This document shows, in pieces, positions 1 through 8,799 of a stretch of DNA of 33,196 bases. The translations under genes were made by a program, and so were the position numbers. Each line of letters opens with the position of its first letter. The first letter of the stretch is position 1. The stretch lies in NCBI GenBank assembly GCA_021648485.1, contig JAKISS010000033.1, forward strand, positions 1-33,196. The letters are read 5' to 3'. Under the pieces are notes generated by a model. It did no database searches. It worked only from the letters and a program-made list of their open reading frames with translations, and had not been told where the DNA came from. Source of the stretch: Gammaproteobacteria bacterium (GTDB taxonomy: Bacteria; Pseudomonadota; Gammaproteobacteria; SZUA-152).

Positions 1-812
1 TCCAAAAACTGGGAGGCACAGCAGCCTTTGTGGATGCTGAGCATGCTTTGGACCCAAGCTACGCGGGCAAGCTGGGTGTGGATGTGGATGAATTGCTGGT
101 TTCGCAGCCGGATACCGGCGAACAGGCATTAGAGATCACCGATATGCTGGTGCGTTCCGGTGCAGTGGATGTGGTGGTGGTGGATTCTGTGGCAGCACTG
201 ACACCGAAAGCCGAAATTGAGGGTGACATGGGTGATCATCACGTTGGCCTGCAAGCGCGATTGATGTCACAAGCTTTGCGTAAACTCACTGCCAATATCA
301 AACGGTCCAATACGCTGGTGATTTTTATCAACCAGATTCGTATGAAAATTGGTGTGATGTTTGGTAATCCCGAAACCACCACTGGTGGTAATGCGCTGAA
401 ATTTTACGCCTCGGTGCGTCTGGATATTCGTCGTATTGGCGCAGTGAAAAAAGGCGATGAGATTCTGGGTAACGAGACCCGCGTCAAAGTGGTGAAAAAC
501 AAAGTGGCCCCCCCGTTTAAAAAAGTCGAGTTTGATATTCTCTACGGCGAAGGTATTTCTCGTGAGGGCGAGATTATTACTCTCGGTGTGCAGGAAGGTA
601 TTATTGATAAAAGCGGTGCATGGTATAGCTACAACGGTGACCGTATTGGCCAGGGTAAAGACAACGTACGCGGCTATTTGAAAGAAAACCCGCATATTGC
701 TGAGGAAATAGAAGCCCAGGTGCGCGCCAAATTATTGCCGGATGTTACGGATAAACCCGCAAAAAAATCTGCTGGCAAGGCCGCCGATGAAAGTGCTGAG
801 ACCGAGGCCTGA
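1..812 (+). CDS. recA: RecA recombinase, 5'-truncated by the window edge
   Basis: DNA-dependent ATPase that forms filaments on single-stranded DNA, catalyses homologous strand exchange and triggers LexA self-cleavage in the SOS response. The reading frame is open from base 3, and the first visible residues ([18 protein letters not shown]) fall just after the Walker A motif, which lies outside the window. Visible RecA signatures are the Walker B region [20 protein letters not shown], the DNA-binding loop around [20 protein letters not shown], the segment [14 protein letters not shown] and the C-terminal segment [19 protein letters not shown]. The C-terminal tail is Ala/Lys/Asp/Glu-rich, as in other proteobacterial RecA proteins. 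recX follows after 5 bp, so the two are probably co-transcribed. The SOS operator, if any, would be upstream of the window. Confidence 0.98.
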   Translation, partial: QKLGGTAAFVDAEHALDPSYAGKLGVDVDELLVSQPDTGEQALEITDMLVRSGAVDVVVVDSVAALTPKAEIEGDMGDHHVGLQARLMSQALRKLTANIKRSNTLVIFINQIRMKIGVMFGNPETTTGGNALKFYASVRLDIRRIGAVKKGDEILGNETRVKVVKNKVAPPFKKVEFDILYGEGISREGEIITLGVQEGIIDKSGAWYSYNGDRIGQGKDNVRGYLKENPHIAEEIEAQVRAKLLPDVTDKPAKKSAGKAADESAETEA

Positions 813-817
813 GAATC

Positions 818-1327
818 ATGAATCGGGCACAGGAAGAGGCGGCAGGAGTCGGTGACTCGCTGTTATCATCGGAACCGCAGTGCCTCAAAATTCATAACAA
901 GATACGCAAGAAAGCCATGGATTTACTGATGCGGCGTGAACACGCTGTGGCTGAATTGCAGAAAAAGCTGGAGGCCAGGGATTACGATACGAATATTGTG
1001 GCCGAAGTGGTTGCACAGTTAGCGGACGAAGGGCTGGTGAGTGATGCGCGTTTCACCGAAGCCTTCGTGCGTTATCGCTGCAATAATGGTCGTGGTCCAC
1101 AGCGTATTCAGTCAGAATTGCGCGAACGCGGCGTGAGTGAGAAAATACAGGCCGCTTACCTCGATATTGGGGACCCTCAGTGGTTTGAGCGTGCCGCACA
1201 GGTACGTAGCAAACGCTTTGGGGATGCGCTGCCGGAGGATTTCAAAGAACGGGCCCGTCAGGCCCGTTTTCTTCAGTATCGGGGGTTTACCTCTGAGCAG
1301 ATTCGGGAGGTGCTGAATGATGTTTAA
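818..1327 (+). CDS. recX: RecX, regulator of RecA
   Basis: Small helical-repeat protein that binds RecA filaments and limits their extension and activity. The 169-residue length is close to the E. coli protein (166). Recognisable family features are the first repeat with LLMRREHAVAELQKKL, then LADEGLVSDARFTEAFVRYR and GRGPQRIQSELRERGV in the middle, and a final repeat with RQARFLQYRGFTSEQIREVL. It starts 5 bp after the recA stop, the usual recA-recX arrangement. No strong Shine-Dalgarno sequence is visible before the ATG, which fits translational coupling to recA. The first 25 residues are poorly conserved in type, so a slightly later start cannot be excluded. Confidence 0.93.
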   Translation: MNRAQEEAAGVGDSLLSSEPQCLKIHNKIRKKAMDLLMRREHAVAELQKKLEARDYDTNIVAEVVAQLADEGLVSDARFTEAFVRYRCNNGRGPQRIQSELRERGVSEKIQAAYLDIGDPQWFERAAQVRSKRFGDALPEDFKERARQARFLQYRGFTSEQIREVLNDV

Positions 1328-1394
1328 CAGCAAATAACTACAATTAGATAGCGCAATAACAACTATGCGCGGGTGGAACAGGTTAACAAACACA

Positions 1395-4022
1395 ATGAAA
1401 AGCGCAGATATTCGTAAACTGTTTTTAGACTATTTTCACCAGCATGGCCATGAGTTAGTGCCCAGCAGCCCGCTGGTGCCTGCCAATGACGCCACTCTGC
1501 TGTTCACCAATGCGGGCATGGTGCAATTCAAGGAAGTCTTTACCGGGCAGGACACACGCAGTTATAAACGTGCTGTCAGTTCGCAGCGTTGTGTGCGAGC
1601 GGGTGGCAAGCATAATGACCTGGAAAATGTCGGCTACACTGCCCGTCATCACACCTTTTTCGAGATGCTGGGCAACTTCAGTTTTGGCGATTATTTCAAA
1701 CGTGAAGCCATCCGGTTTGCCTGGGAATTTCTTACCGTCGTCGTCAAACTGCCCGCAGATCGCCTGTGGATTACCATTTATTCCGAAGATGACGAAGCGG
1801 CTGATATCTGGCTGAATGAAATCGGTGTTGATCCTGCACGGTTTTCGCGCATCGGCGACAAGCCCGGCGGCAAAAAACACGAAAGTGATAACTTCTGGTC
1901 CATGGGCGACACTGGCCCCTGCGGACCCTGCTCGGAAATTTTTTATGATCATGGAGCGGATGTAGCCGGTGGTCCGCCGGGCACACCGGAAGAAGACGGT
2001 GACCGTTATATCGAAATCTGGAATCTCGTGTTCATGCAATTTGACCGTGATGCCGCAGGCGACATGAATTTATTGCCACATCCCTCTGTGGATACCGGCA
2101 TGGGTCTGGAACGCCTTGCTGCTGTGTTGCAGGGTGTGCATAACAATTACGATATTGACCTGTTTCAACATCTTATTGCAGCCATTGCCACATTGGCCGG
2201 AGAAAAGAATCTTGGCAATACCTCTTTGCGGGTTATCGCTGATCACATCCGCGCCTGTGCCTTTTTGGTGGTGGATGGTGTGGCGCCCTCCAACGAAGGC
2301 CGTGGTTATGTGTTGCGGCGGATTATTCGCCGTGCCATTCGTCATGGTCACAAACTGGGTCTGCGCGAGCCGTTTTTCTTCAAACTGGTTGTGGCGTTAA
2401 GCGAAGTAATGGGTGAGGCCTATCCGGAATTAGTCAAAGGCCAACCGCAAGTAGAGCGTGTGCTGAAACAGGAAGAAGAACGCTTTGCAGAAACATTGGA
2501 TCATGGCATGGGCATCCTTGAAGAAGCCGTGACGAACCTCTCCGGTAAAGAAATCGCTGGAGAGACGGTGTTCAAACTTTATGACACCTACGGTTTTCCC
2601 GTTGATCTTACCGCTGACATTGCCCGTGAACGGGGATTGACTCTGGACATGAAAGGTTTTGAGCAGGAAATGGAGGCACAGCGTGAGCGTGCGCGTGCGG
2701 CCAGTAGTTTTGGTATTACAACAGGTGAAGGGCTAGCCATCAATGGGCGGACGGAATTCACTGGGTACGATCACTTACAGGACAATGGCACGGTAGTGGC
2801 ACTGTTTCGTGACGGTGCCGAAACTGAGCAATTAGCTGCGGGTGATGAAGGTCTGTTAGTGCTGGATCGCACGCCTTTTTATGCAGAATCTGGTGGTCAA
2901 GTGGGTGATTGTGGTGTGCTGACAACAGGTAGTGCGCAACTTACGGTGCGGGATACACAAAAACAGGGCGATGCTTTTTTGCACCGGGTGACAGTGCAAT
3001 CCGGCAGTGTGATGGTAGGCGTGGATGCCAGGGCGAAGGTGGATGAGCAAAGCAGGCAGGACATTGCCTGTAACCATTCAGCAACGCATTTATTGCATGC
3101 AGCGCTACGCCAGATATTGGGCGAGCATGTACAGCAAAAGGGCTCGCTGGTGGAAGCTGAGCGGTTGCGTTTTGACTTTTCCCACTTTGAGGCGATTACC
3201 TCGGGGCAGCTGGCGGAAATCGAAGCACGGGTCAATCGTGAGGTTCGTGCCAATTCGCTTGTGGAAACAAAATTGATGTCGCAGGAAGAAGCCCAGGCTT
3301 CCGGTGCCATGGCGCTGTTTGGTGAAAAATATGGTGACGTGGTACGCGTACTGAGGATGGGTGATTTTTCCGTGGAGCTGTGCGGTGGTACCCATGTTAA
3401 GCGCACAGGCGATATTGGTTTGTTCAAAATTACCTCCGAAGGTGGCGTGGCCGCAGGTGTACGGCGTATAGAGGCGGTGGCAGGAGAGGGTGCGTTGCGC
3501 TATATCGGCGAAACGGAAAAAAATCTGGCGCAAATTGCCGTTTTGTTAAAAGCCGACAGCGGCACGGTACAAGCCAAAACGCAGCAACTTATCGAGCGCA
3601 GCCGTCATCTGGAAAAAGAGCTGGAGCAATTAAAAGCCAAGCTGGCCAGTAGTCAGGGCGGTGATTTGGCTGCGCAGGCAGTGGAGATCGAGGGTATCAA
3701 GGTACTGGCGGCGAAACTGGAAGGTGGTGATGCTAAGTCTTTGCGTGACACAGTGGATCAGTTGAAAAACAAACTGGGCACGGCAGTGGTGGTGTTGGCG
3801 GCGGTGGACGGTGGCAAGGTTAGCCTCGTGGCGGGCGTTACTAAAGCGGAGACCACGCGCGTGCGTGCAGGTGATCTGGTCAATGTTGTTGCACAACAGG
3901 TGGGCGGGAAGGGGGGAGGCCGCCCTGATCTGGCGATGGCAGGTGGCAAAGATCCATCAGGCCTGGATGCGGCATTACAGGCTGTACCGGACTGGGTGAA
4001 ATCGCAGTTAACGGCAAATTGA
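1395..4022 (+). CDS. alaS: Alanyl-tRNA synthetase
   Basis: Class II aminoacyl-tRNA synthetase that charges tRNA-Ala and edits mis-charged Ser and Gly. I place the start at 1395, giving 875 residues (E. coli 876) and the canonical N-terminus [19 protein letters not shown]. An upstream in-frame ATG at 1365 would add ten residues unlike the family. The aminoacylation core shows [19 protein letters not shown] and [17 protein letters not shown]. The editing domain has the HSATHLLH zinc-site motif at about residues 559-566 and the second half, CGGTHV, at about 662-667. The C-terminal oligomerisation domain ends with the glycine-rich [15 protein letters not shown] near residue 837. It lies between recX and lysC on the same strand. 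Confidence 0.98.
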   Translation: MKSADIRKLFLDYFHQHGHELVPSSPLVPANDATLLFTNAGMVQFKEVFTGQDTRSYKRAVSSQRCVRAGGKHNDLENVGYTARHHTFFEMLGNFSFGDYFKREAIRFAWEFLTVVVKLPADRLWITIYSEDDEAADIWLNEIGVDPARFSRIGDKPGGKKHESDNFWSMGDTGPCGPCSEIFYDHGADVAGGPPGTPEEDGDRYIEIWNLVFMQFDRDAAGDMNLLPHPSVDTGMGLERLAAVLQGVHNNYDIDLFQHLIAAIATLAGEKNLGNTSLRVIADHIRACAFLVVDGVAPSNEGRGYVLRRIIRRAIRHGHKLGLREPFFFKLVVALSEVMGEAYPELVKGQPQVERVLKQEEERFAETLDHGMGILEEAVTNLSGKEIAGETVFKLYDTYGFPVDLTADIARERGLTLDMKGFEQEMEAQRERARAASSFGITTGEGLAINGRTEFTGYDHLQDNGTVVALFRDGAETEQLAAGDEGLLVLDRTPFYAESGGQVGDCGVLTTGSAQLTVRDTQKQGDAFLHRVTVQSGSVMVGVDARAKVDEQSRQDIACNHSATHLLHAALRQILGEHVQQKGSLVEAERLRFDFSHFEAITSGQLAEIEARVNREVRANSLVETKLMSQEEAQASGAMALFGEKYGDVVRVLRMGDFSVELCGGTHVKRTGDIGLFKITSEGGVAAGVRRIEAVAGEGALRYIGETEKNLAQIAVLLKADSGTVQAKTQQLIERSRHLEKELEQLKAKLASSQGGDLAAQAVEIEGIKVLAAKLEGGDAKSLRDTVDQLKNKLGTAVVVLAAVDGGKVSLVAGVTKAETTRVRAGDLVNVVAQQVGGKGGGRPDLAMAGGKDPSGLDAALQAVPDWVKSQLTAN

Positions 4023-4086
4023 CGAGTCGCGCTTGCACCATAAAACCCCGAGAATTGCACCAATGCTGTGCATGAAAATGAATTTC

Positions 4087-4116
4087 TTGTCTATTGTGTA
4101 AGAATTGTCCTACAAT
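4087..4116 (+). promoter_or_regulatory. Candidate sigma-70 promoter for lysC
   Basis: In the 152-bp alaS-lysC gap there is a TTGTCT box and a TACAAT box separated by 18 bp, about 60 bp before the lysC ATG. This is a reasonable -35/-10 pair by eye. A second, weaker pair (TTGTCC and TATAAA, 19 bp apart) overlaps it slightly downstream. No transcription data support either, so this is a motif-level call. Confidence 0.4.
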
Positions 4117-4174
4117 GTTCTTCAAGCGAGTATAAAGTAGTGTTAAATTTGCATCTTTGTAGTGAGCTGTCGGC

Positions 4175-5419
4175 ATGGCGCTGATTGTTCAAAAATACGG
4201 TGGTACATCAGTGGGCTCGGTGGAACGCATTGAGCATGTTGCTGAAAAAATTGCAGCTTTTGGTGCGCAGGGCCATAAAGTAGTCGTCGTTGTTTCCGCT
4301 ATGAGTGGTGAAACAAACCGGTTAATGGAACTCGCGACGGCGATTCAACCGCAACCGGATTGCCGCGAACTGGATGTGCTGTTGTCCACAGGTGAGCAGG
4401 TGACGATTGCTTTGTTGGCCATGGCACTGAAAAAACAGGGTGTTGCTGCACGGTCGTTTACGGGGGGGCAAGTATGTATCCGTACCGACGCTGCGCACAA
4501 CAAAGCGCGCATTGTGGACATCAACCAGCAGCGGGTAAGTGAGGCGTTGGACGCTGATGAGGTAGTGGTGGTAGCCGGTTTTCAAGGTATTGATGAACAC
4601 GGCAATATCACGACCTTGGGGCGTGGAGGCTCGGATACCACCGCAGTGGCTTTAGCCGCAGCACTAGAGGCCGATGAATGCCAGATTTACACCGATGTGG
4701 ATGGGGTTTACACCACCGATCCGCGAATAGAGCCAAAGGCGCGACGGCTGGACCGCATCACCTTTGAGGAGATGCTGGAAATGGCTAGTCTGGGTTCCAA
4801 AGTATTACAGATTCGCGCCGTGGAGTTTGCAGGTAAATACAATGTACCACTGCGGGTACTGTCCAGTTTTGAGGATGTTGGCATTGAACAAACAGGAACG
4901 CTGATCAGTTACGAGGGAGAAGGCATGGAGCAGGCGTTGATTTCGGGAATCGCATTTAACAAAGATGAAGCCAAGTTGACGGTGCAGGGTGTACCGGATC
5001 ATCCCGGTGTTGCACACCAGATTCTAGGTCCAGTAGGCGCAGCAAATATCGAAGTGGATATGATTATCCAGAACGTGGGTGCTGATGGCACCACAGACTT
5101 TACCTTCACGGTGCATCGCAATGATTTTCAGCGGGCGCAGACCGTGCTGGAGCAGGTCACCAAAGACCTGGGAGCCCGTGAAGTGAGCGCTGACGACAAG
5201 ATTGTCAAAATTTCACTGGTGGGTGTGGGGATGCGTTCACACGCAGGTATCGCCAGTCAGATGTTTGAAATTCTGGCCAATGAGGGCATTAATATTCGTA
5301 TGATATCTACCTCCGAGATCAAAATTTCAGTGGTGGTAGATGAAAAGTATCTGGAGCTGGGTGTGCGAGCATTGCACAGCGGTTTTGGGTTGGAGCAGTC
5401 AATCGAAGTATCGCAGTAG
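4175..5419 (+). CDS. lysC: Aspartokinase (lysine/threonine/methionine pathway)
   Basis: Phosphorylates aspartate in the first committed step to lysine, threonine, methionine and diaminopimelate. The 414 residues match the monofunctional LysC type of Pseudomonas and many other Proteobacteria. The N-terminal kinase domain opens with the substrate/ATP motif KYGGTSVGS (residues 7-15) and contains LLSTGEQVTIALLAMAL, GRGGSDTTAVALAAAL and YTDVDGVYTTDPR. The C-terminal third holds two ACT domains (about 265-335 and 345-410) that normally bind lysine and threonine for feedback inhibition; the second has GIASQMFEILANEGINIRMI. Families like this often carry an internal start that yields a separate regulatory subunit, and I did not find decisive evidence for one here. 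The gene sits between alaS and csrA. Confidence 0.97.
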   Translation: MALIVQKYGGTSVGSVERIEHVAEKIAAFGAQGHKVVVVVSAMSGETNRLMELATAIQPQPDCRELDVLLSTGEQVTIALLAMALKKQGVAARSFTGGQVCIRTDAAHNKARIVDINQQRVSEALDADEVVVVAGFQGIDEHGNITTLGRGGSDTTAVALAAALEADECQIYTDVDGVYTTDPRIEPKARRLDRITFEEMLEMASLGSKVLQIRAVEFAGKYNVPLRVLSSFEDVGIEQTGTLISYEGEGMEQALISGIAFNKDEAKLTVQGVPDHPGVAHQILGPVGAANIEVDMIIQNVGADGTTDFTFTVHRNDFQRAQTVLEQVTKDLGAREVSADDKIVKISLVGVGMRSHAGIASQMFEILANEGINIRMISTSEIKISVVVDEKYLELGVRALHSGFGLEQSIEVSQ

Positions 5420-5441
5420 TGAATGCGCATGCAGTTTCGCA

Positions 5442-5571
5442 CAAGGACAGTGTGGGTTGGTGTACGCAAGTGCGAATCGAGTCTGTAGTTTAGGCAAAAA
5501 ATGCCGATGGTTTCTTCAGTGCGGGCCAGCAGGGACGTGATGGAGAGTTTGAAGTAAACAAGGAGATAAGC
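5442..5571 (+). promoter_or_regulatory. csrA leader with several GGA motifs
   Basis: The 152-bp gap before csrA contains at least four GGA trinucleotides: AGGAC near 5442, GGGAC near 5532, TGGAG near 5541, and the Shine-Dalgarno itself, AAGGAG at about 5560-5565. There is also a small hairpin GGCA-AAAAA-TGCC near 5493. CsrA binds GGA in RNA loops and represses its own mRNA in E. coli, so autoregulation here is plausible. It is inferred from motif spacing only. Confidence 0.35.
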
Positions 5572-5760
5572 ATGTTAATTTTGACGCGACGCGTGGGTGA
5601 ATCCCTGATTATTGGAGATGACGTCACCGTAACTGTCCTGGGCGTCAAAGGCAACCAGGTCCGTATTGGGGTCAACGCCCCCAAAGAAGTATCTGTACAT
5701 CGTGAAGAAATTTACGAACGTATCCAAAATGAAAAGGCATCGAAAGAATCTGCATCGTAA
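5572..5760 (+). CDS. csrA: Carbon storage regulator CsrA/RsmA
   Basis: Homodimeric RNA-binding protein that represses or activates translation by binding GGA motifs in mRNA leaders, controlling carbon flux, motility and biofilm switching. The 62 residues match family length. The N-terminus [17 protein letters not shown] is essentially canonical, including Leu4 and Arg6, which belong to the RNA-binding surface. The RNA-contact segment [11 protein letters not shown] around residues 43-53 (Arg44) is also present. A strong Shine-Dalgarno (AAGGAG) precedes the ATG. The tail KASKESAS is variable in the family. The location downstream of alaS-lysC and upstream of tRNA-Ser/tRNA-Arg is the conserved gammaproteobacterial context. 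Confidence 0.98.
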   Translation: MLILTRRVGESLIIGDDVTVTVLGVKGNQVRIGVNAPKEVSVHREEIYERIQNEKASKESAS

Positions 5761-6049
5761 CGCGGATTTTTCGGGGGGTTCTATAGCAGCGGTTGCCCGT
5801 TTGCTGTTCAACAGGTGTGTTAGCAGTATTTTGTAGACGTAATTGCAGTGCCTCCCCTGTGTCGTTTTTGTCGTTCATTTGACGAAACACCACTCCATAC
5901 TTGCCAACCTATTTGGCGAAGTTGTTGCGGAAGGTTGAATAGTTAGCTATTTCATCGGAAAGAGTCGCCGGAGTGGGTTTTCTATTGCGCTCAATTCTGG
6001 GAGAATAGCGCCCTTGTTGCGTTCGCAGATAATTGCGTTGTTGTGACTG
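5761..6049. other. Gene-poor spacer between csrA and tRNA-Ser
   Basis: About 290 bp with no convincing open frame on either strand. A possible -10 box (GATAAT, 6028-6033) lies 16 bp before the tRNA, but I see no good -35 partner. I see no clear intrinsic terminator for csrA. Confidence 0.5.
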
Positions 6050-6137
6050 GGAGAGCTGGCCGAGTGGCTGAAGGCGCGCCCCTGCTAAGGGCGTATACGG
6101 CAACGTATCGAGGGTTCGAATCCCTCGCTCTCCGCCA
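6050..6137 (+). tRNA. tRNA-Ser (anticodon GCU)
   Basis: A complete cloverleaf can be drawn. The acceptor arms are GGAGAGC and GCTCTCC, followed by the discriminator G and an encoded CCA. The anticodon stem CGCCC/GGGCG encloses the loop CTGCTAA, giving anticodon GCT, which reads AGC/AGU serine codons. The long variable arm expected of serine tRNAs (about GTATACGGCAACGTATC) and a T-arm GAGGGTTCGAATCCCTC are present. Its place after csrA and before tRNA-Arg is conserved in Gammaproteobacteria. Confidence 0.97.
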
Positions 6138-6213
6138 TTTTTAAATGAGTGGCAAGTAATTGATTTTAGAGGAAGGACAACAAGTTCACCCGTTCCCTTG
6201 CAACTGAATGACG

Positions 6214-6239
6214 GAGCCGGTATATTCCCCGGCTCTTTT
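6214..6239 (+). terminator. Intrinsic terminator between the two tRNAs
   Basis: A 7-bp perfect G+C-rich stem, GAGCCGG/CCGGCTC, with an 8-nt loop is followed immediately by TTTT. It lies 77 bp after the tRNA-Ser end and 33 bp before tRNA-Arg, so it probably ends the tRNA-Ser transcript. That implies tRNA-Arg has its own promoter or relies on readthrough. Confidence 0.7.
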
Positions 6240-6272
6240 GGTCTTGTCATTTGACGTTAGCCATTTTTTTAC

Positions 6273-6349
6273 GCGCCCGTAGCTCAGTTGGATAGAGTAC
6301 CTGGCTACGAACCAGGCGGTCGGAGGTTCGAATCCTTCCGGGCGCGCCA
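6273..6349 (+). tRNA. tRNA-Arg (anticodon ACG); likely integration site
   Basis: A 77-nt cloverleaf with acceptor GCGCCCG/CGGGCGC, discriminator G and encoded CCA. The anticodon stem CCTGG/CCAGG encloses the loop CTACGAA, giving anticodon ACG (inosine-modified in vivo, reading CGU/CGC/CGA). The T-arm is GGAGGTTCGAATCCTTCC. An integrase-gene remnant ends only 38 bp beyond its 3' end, so this tRNA is the probable attachment site of the adjacent ICE remnant. I did not find a second copy of its 3' end at the far side of the remnant. Confidence 0.97.
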
Positions 6350-6387
6350 TTATTTAGTAGTGCAATCAATGGGTTGGAAGATTTCTT

Positions 6388-6575
6388 CTAGCCCATTTTT
6401 CTTTTAAGTAAAGTCAGTGTGGGCGTTTTGTGGACACTCTGTCCGCAAACCCGTTCGGCTCTTGCAATCAGTTCCTCCAGTTCTGCTGCCGAGTAGTGGG
6501 TCGTGATGTCACCGTTCTTGTGCCCGAGTAACACCTGCCGCGCGCCATGCTCTTTTCCACGCCAGGCCTCGTTTG
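6388..6575 (-). pseudogene. Tyrosine integrase, C-terminal fragment
   Basis: The minus-strand frame ending at 6388 carries LLGHKNGDITTHYSAAELEE and then TPTLTLLKRKMG. This matches the last part of phage/ICE tyrosine recombinases, with the H-N box (LLGHK) and the catalytic tyrosine in THYS. Everything upstream, including the Arg-containing catalytic part, is missing. Around 6575 the homology passes into an unrelated ICE membrane protein in a different frame, so the fragment was joined by deletion. Its stop codon lies 38 bp from the end of tRNA-Arg, the usual position of an integrase at an ICE or island end. It cannot be active. Confidence 0.7.
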
Positions 6576-7052
6576 GCGCGATGGTAGATAAAGCCGGATT
6601 CCCGTTCGCCACCGGTACGGTGTAGGTACCAGCCAACAAAGCCATCGGCCACGGCAGTGATCAGTATCAGGAAGGGTAGCGTCAAGATCAGAATACCAAC
6701 CCGAAGGGCAAACAATTTCAGGTCGATCATGGCCGTTTCCAGGACCGGCCACAGAGTGTTTGCGAAGTCGTGTGCTGTATAGCCAGTGTTTCAGCGCCGG
6801 ATTGCCGCAATGTACTATCAATGCCCGTTGAGACAAATACCTGCTCATAGAAAGCCTGGGTAACATCGACCAGAAAAGCCACCTGGGGGGGGGTGCAGGT
6901 CGAGTATGAAAGACGGATTCCAGGTGGCGCGCGCCATTGGGGGACCTGAGGACAAACACACAGAAGATGTCCACGACCAGTATAAAAAGAGATAGCAGAA
7001 AGAACCACTTGGCCAGCCATAACAAGCCTGTCAGTCGCGGTTGCTCAGCCAT
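6560..7052 (-). pseudogene. ICE membrane protein (TIGR03747/PFL_4697-like), frameshifted
   Basis: Starting at 7052 the minus strand encodes MAEQPRLTGLLWLAKWFFLL, followed by a hydrophobic stretch (LFILVVDIFCVFVL). This closely resembles the N-terminus of the integrating-conjugative-element membrane protein that follows traD in ICE transfer regions. The frame breaks near a run of nine G (6885-6893). Recognisable parts continue in other frames: AFLVDVTQAFYEQVFVSTG, then VGILILTLPFLILITAVADG and WYLHRTGGERESGFIYHRAK. At least two frameshifts are therefore needed to follow it. The start overlaps the end of traD by 8 bp, preserving the original operon order. Family assignment is from memory of conserved motifs. 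Confidence 0.6.
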
Positions 7053-8040
7053 GCTCCATTTCATAAAAGGCGAGGCGTTCCCGGCGGATGGCTTCCATGT
7101 TTTTCGGTAGCAATGGGTCACTGCCAGGCAGGGGCAGTCGCAGCTTGTAGAGCTGACCGTCTTCCAGCAGTGCGCAGGCCTGGTCTTTGGGCAGCTGCAC
7201 CAGGTCGACCGATGTGAGCATATCCATCTCCGTTTCGGTGAGCCGATCCTCGTTGCGGGTGGTGAAATCGGTGCTGGTGCCTGGATCATTATTATCGGTG
7301 ACCTAGGAAGCGGCGAGCTTGGTATAGACGCGCGCCTTGGGGAGCTGGTCGGTCAGGGTGCAGGCGGTGATCTCGTTCTGCCTTGGCGCGATCCCTGATA
7401 CCGGTCTCGAGATCGCTGGCGTTCTGCGCGTAGGCGGTGACCTGGAATCCCGCGCCACCGGTCTTGTTGAGCAGCGGGATGAATTCGTCGGCGTGGATGG
7501 TCTTCTTGACGCTGGTGTGACCATCGAGCGTGGGTAGCCCCCTGGGTATCGCCGTGTTTGTAGAGCTGGCCGGCAATCAGCACCGTCTATGTAGTAGGGA
7601 GACAGCAGTGCGCCGATGCGGCCGCTGGTGAGTTTTTCCAGCAGAGGCAGCAGGCTGGCGGTGAGCTTGTCGAAATAGGTCTTGTCGTATTCGAAGGCGC
7701 TGGGCAAGCCATCCGCCACGGGATTGGAGAGATTGTGTTCCTTGGCGTATTGGGTGAGGGCAATGGCATGAAAATCACGGCCCCGCAGTGCCATGGGCAG
7801 GGTTTTCTCGTTGAGGTTTCCCTCGATCCGCTGCACCCCTTGTTTCCAATCCTCAGGTGCTTCCTTGTCCAGCCACAGGTGGAAATAGTCGGTGAGCAGC
7901 GGCTCGATCATGGTCACATAACGGACGATGGTGTGATAGTCGGGACGGCGGCCGAGACCCATCAGGGCACGGGCCGCGACATTGGTAAACCGCCAGGCAA
8001 ATTCGCGGAAACCGAAGGTATCGCGCCGCTGTTGCCTGAA
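7045..8040 (-). pseudogene. traD: Conjugative coupling protein TraD (SXT/TOL-type ICE), decayed
   Basis: TraD is a VirD4-like ATPase that brings DNA to the type IV secretion channel. The right part encodes FAWRFTNVAARALMGLGRRP through LTSGRIGALLSPYYIDGAD in one frame. The next pieces lie in other frames: AGQLYKHGD, then IHADEFIPLLNKTGGAGFQV with TAYAQNASDLETGI, then TDQLPKARVYTKLAAS followed by a stop. The tail NNDPGTSTDFTTRNEDRLTE to LLPKNMEAIRRERLAFYEME is again readable, down to the stop at 7045. The N-terminal half, including Walker A, is absent, and a segment after YYIDGAD is deleted. The gene is thus broken by several frameshifts, a 5' truncation near 8040 and an internal loss. It is visibly more G+C-rich than the DNA to its right. 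Confidence 0.72.
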
Positions 8041-8121
8041 GGGGTACAATTTAATGATGACGATGCCATGGACGCCTTCAATAATGTTTGGACAGAACTG
8101 GTTGCCCGAATAAAAAGGTGA
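8035..8121 (+). pseudogene. Possible C-terminal stub of an unidentified plus-strand gene
   Basis: Just beyond the point where traD homology ends, the plus strand reads EGVQFNDDDAMDAFNNVWTE and LVARIKR before a stop at 8119-8121. The composition is protein-like and acidic/amphipathic. The part of this frame to the left is only the antisense of traD. I read it as the surviving tail of a gene cut by the ICE remnant. The family is not recognised, and coincidence is possible with so few residues. Confidence 0.3.
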
Positions 8122-8330
8122 CCCATGGAAACTATCCGAGAAAGTGATAGATGAGCTGCGTAACGGGAAGATGCCGAATTTGCTTCGATAGTGAATTTCT
8201 ATCCTTTCGTTTGTTTTTATTGGAGCCGCCGATAAAATAAATGAGACGAGAAGGGCATAGCTTGAATGAATATGTCAAATTGGTCGAGGCAAATAGTGAT
8301 GTAAGCTAACGGGTCAAGAGAAAAAGAGAT

Positions 8331-8636
8331 ATGCGTACATTAAAGGAAATTTGTGGTCTGCTGATAGTGGTTGGAATCATCGCGGTATTCGGTCAGTTTC
8401 TGCCCGGACTGAATGTGCTTTTTGATGATTATTTTGCAGGTTTTTTACTGGTCGCGATTGTTATCCCGGTCGCTCGAATGATGTACAACTCCCACATGGA
8501 TAAGATTGCCACACTATCTCCGGAAGTACGGCAAAAAAAGGAAAAAGAGAGTCAGGAACAGTGGGAAGAAACGTGCGAGGCGACATTCTCTCTCTCAGAG
8601 CCGCTCGACCTTCGTAATATGATAAATGACGATTAG
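8331..8636 (+). CDS. Small two-helix membrane protein, unknown function
   Basis: 101 residues. The N-terminal half has two hydrophobic segments, about residues 8-27 (CGLLIVVGIIAVFGQFLPGL) and 33-50 (YFAGFLLVAIVIPVARMM). The second half is charged (KIATLSPEVRQKKEKESQEQ) and probably cytoplasmic. A purine-rich stretch (AGAGAAAAAGAG) before the ATG could serve as ribosome binding site. I do not recognise the family. It lies on the same strand as the Avs-like gene, 220 bp upstream, so it may be unrelated cargo or an accessory of that locus. The continuous frame and clear membrane pattern argue that it is real. Confidence 0.55.
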   Translation: MRTLKEICGLLIVVGIIAVFGQFLPGLNVLFDDYFAGFLLVAIVIPVARMMYNSHMDKIATLSPEVRQKKEKESQEQWEETCEATFSLSEPLDLRNMINDD

Positions 8637-8667
8637 TAGCTTTGGTTGTCGGTGTCAGATTGCTAGC

Positions 8668-8799
8668 ATGGTTGCTTTAAGAGCTGCTCAAATAGAATCA
8701 ATAAATGGTGAGTTAATACTGAAATCGACATTTGCGTTTAGTCGATGGATGGCCGGAGTCGACCCTAAGCGGTCATTAGTGATATCAAGAGGAAGATAG
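8668..8799 (+). CDS. Possible small ORF (43 aa) upstream of the Avs-like gene
   Basis: An ATG-started frame reads MVALRAAQIESINGELILKS and continues through RWMAGVDPKRSLVISRGR. The composition is protein-like, but there is no visible Shine-Dalgarno and no recognised family. It may be a leader peptide, a gene remnant or chance. The rest of the 220-bp gap (8637-8856) shows nothing else that I can support. Confidence 0.2.
   Translation: MVALRAAQIESINGELILKSTFAFSRWMAGVDPKRSLVISRGR

Noticed and set aside
7735-8034. Plus-strand frame across the traD region
   Set aside because: This part is the complement of convincing TraD homology on the minus strand; only its last 30 or so codons (after 8035) look independently coding.
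6273-8330. Second attachment site copying the tRNA-Arg 3' end
   Set aside because: I looked for a repeat of the T-arm/acceptor sequence to the right of the ICE remnant and saw none; the right end is probably deleted.
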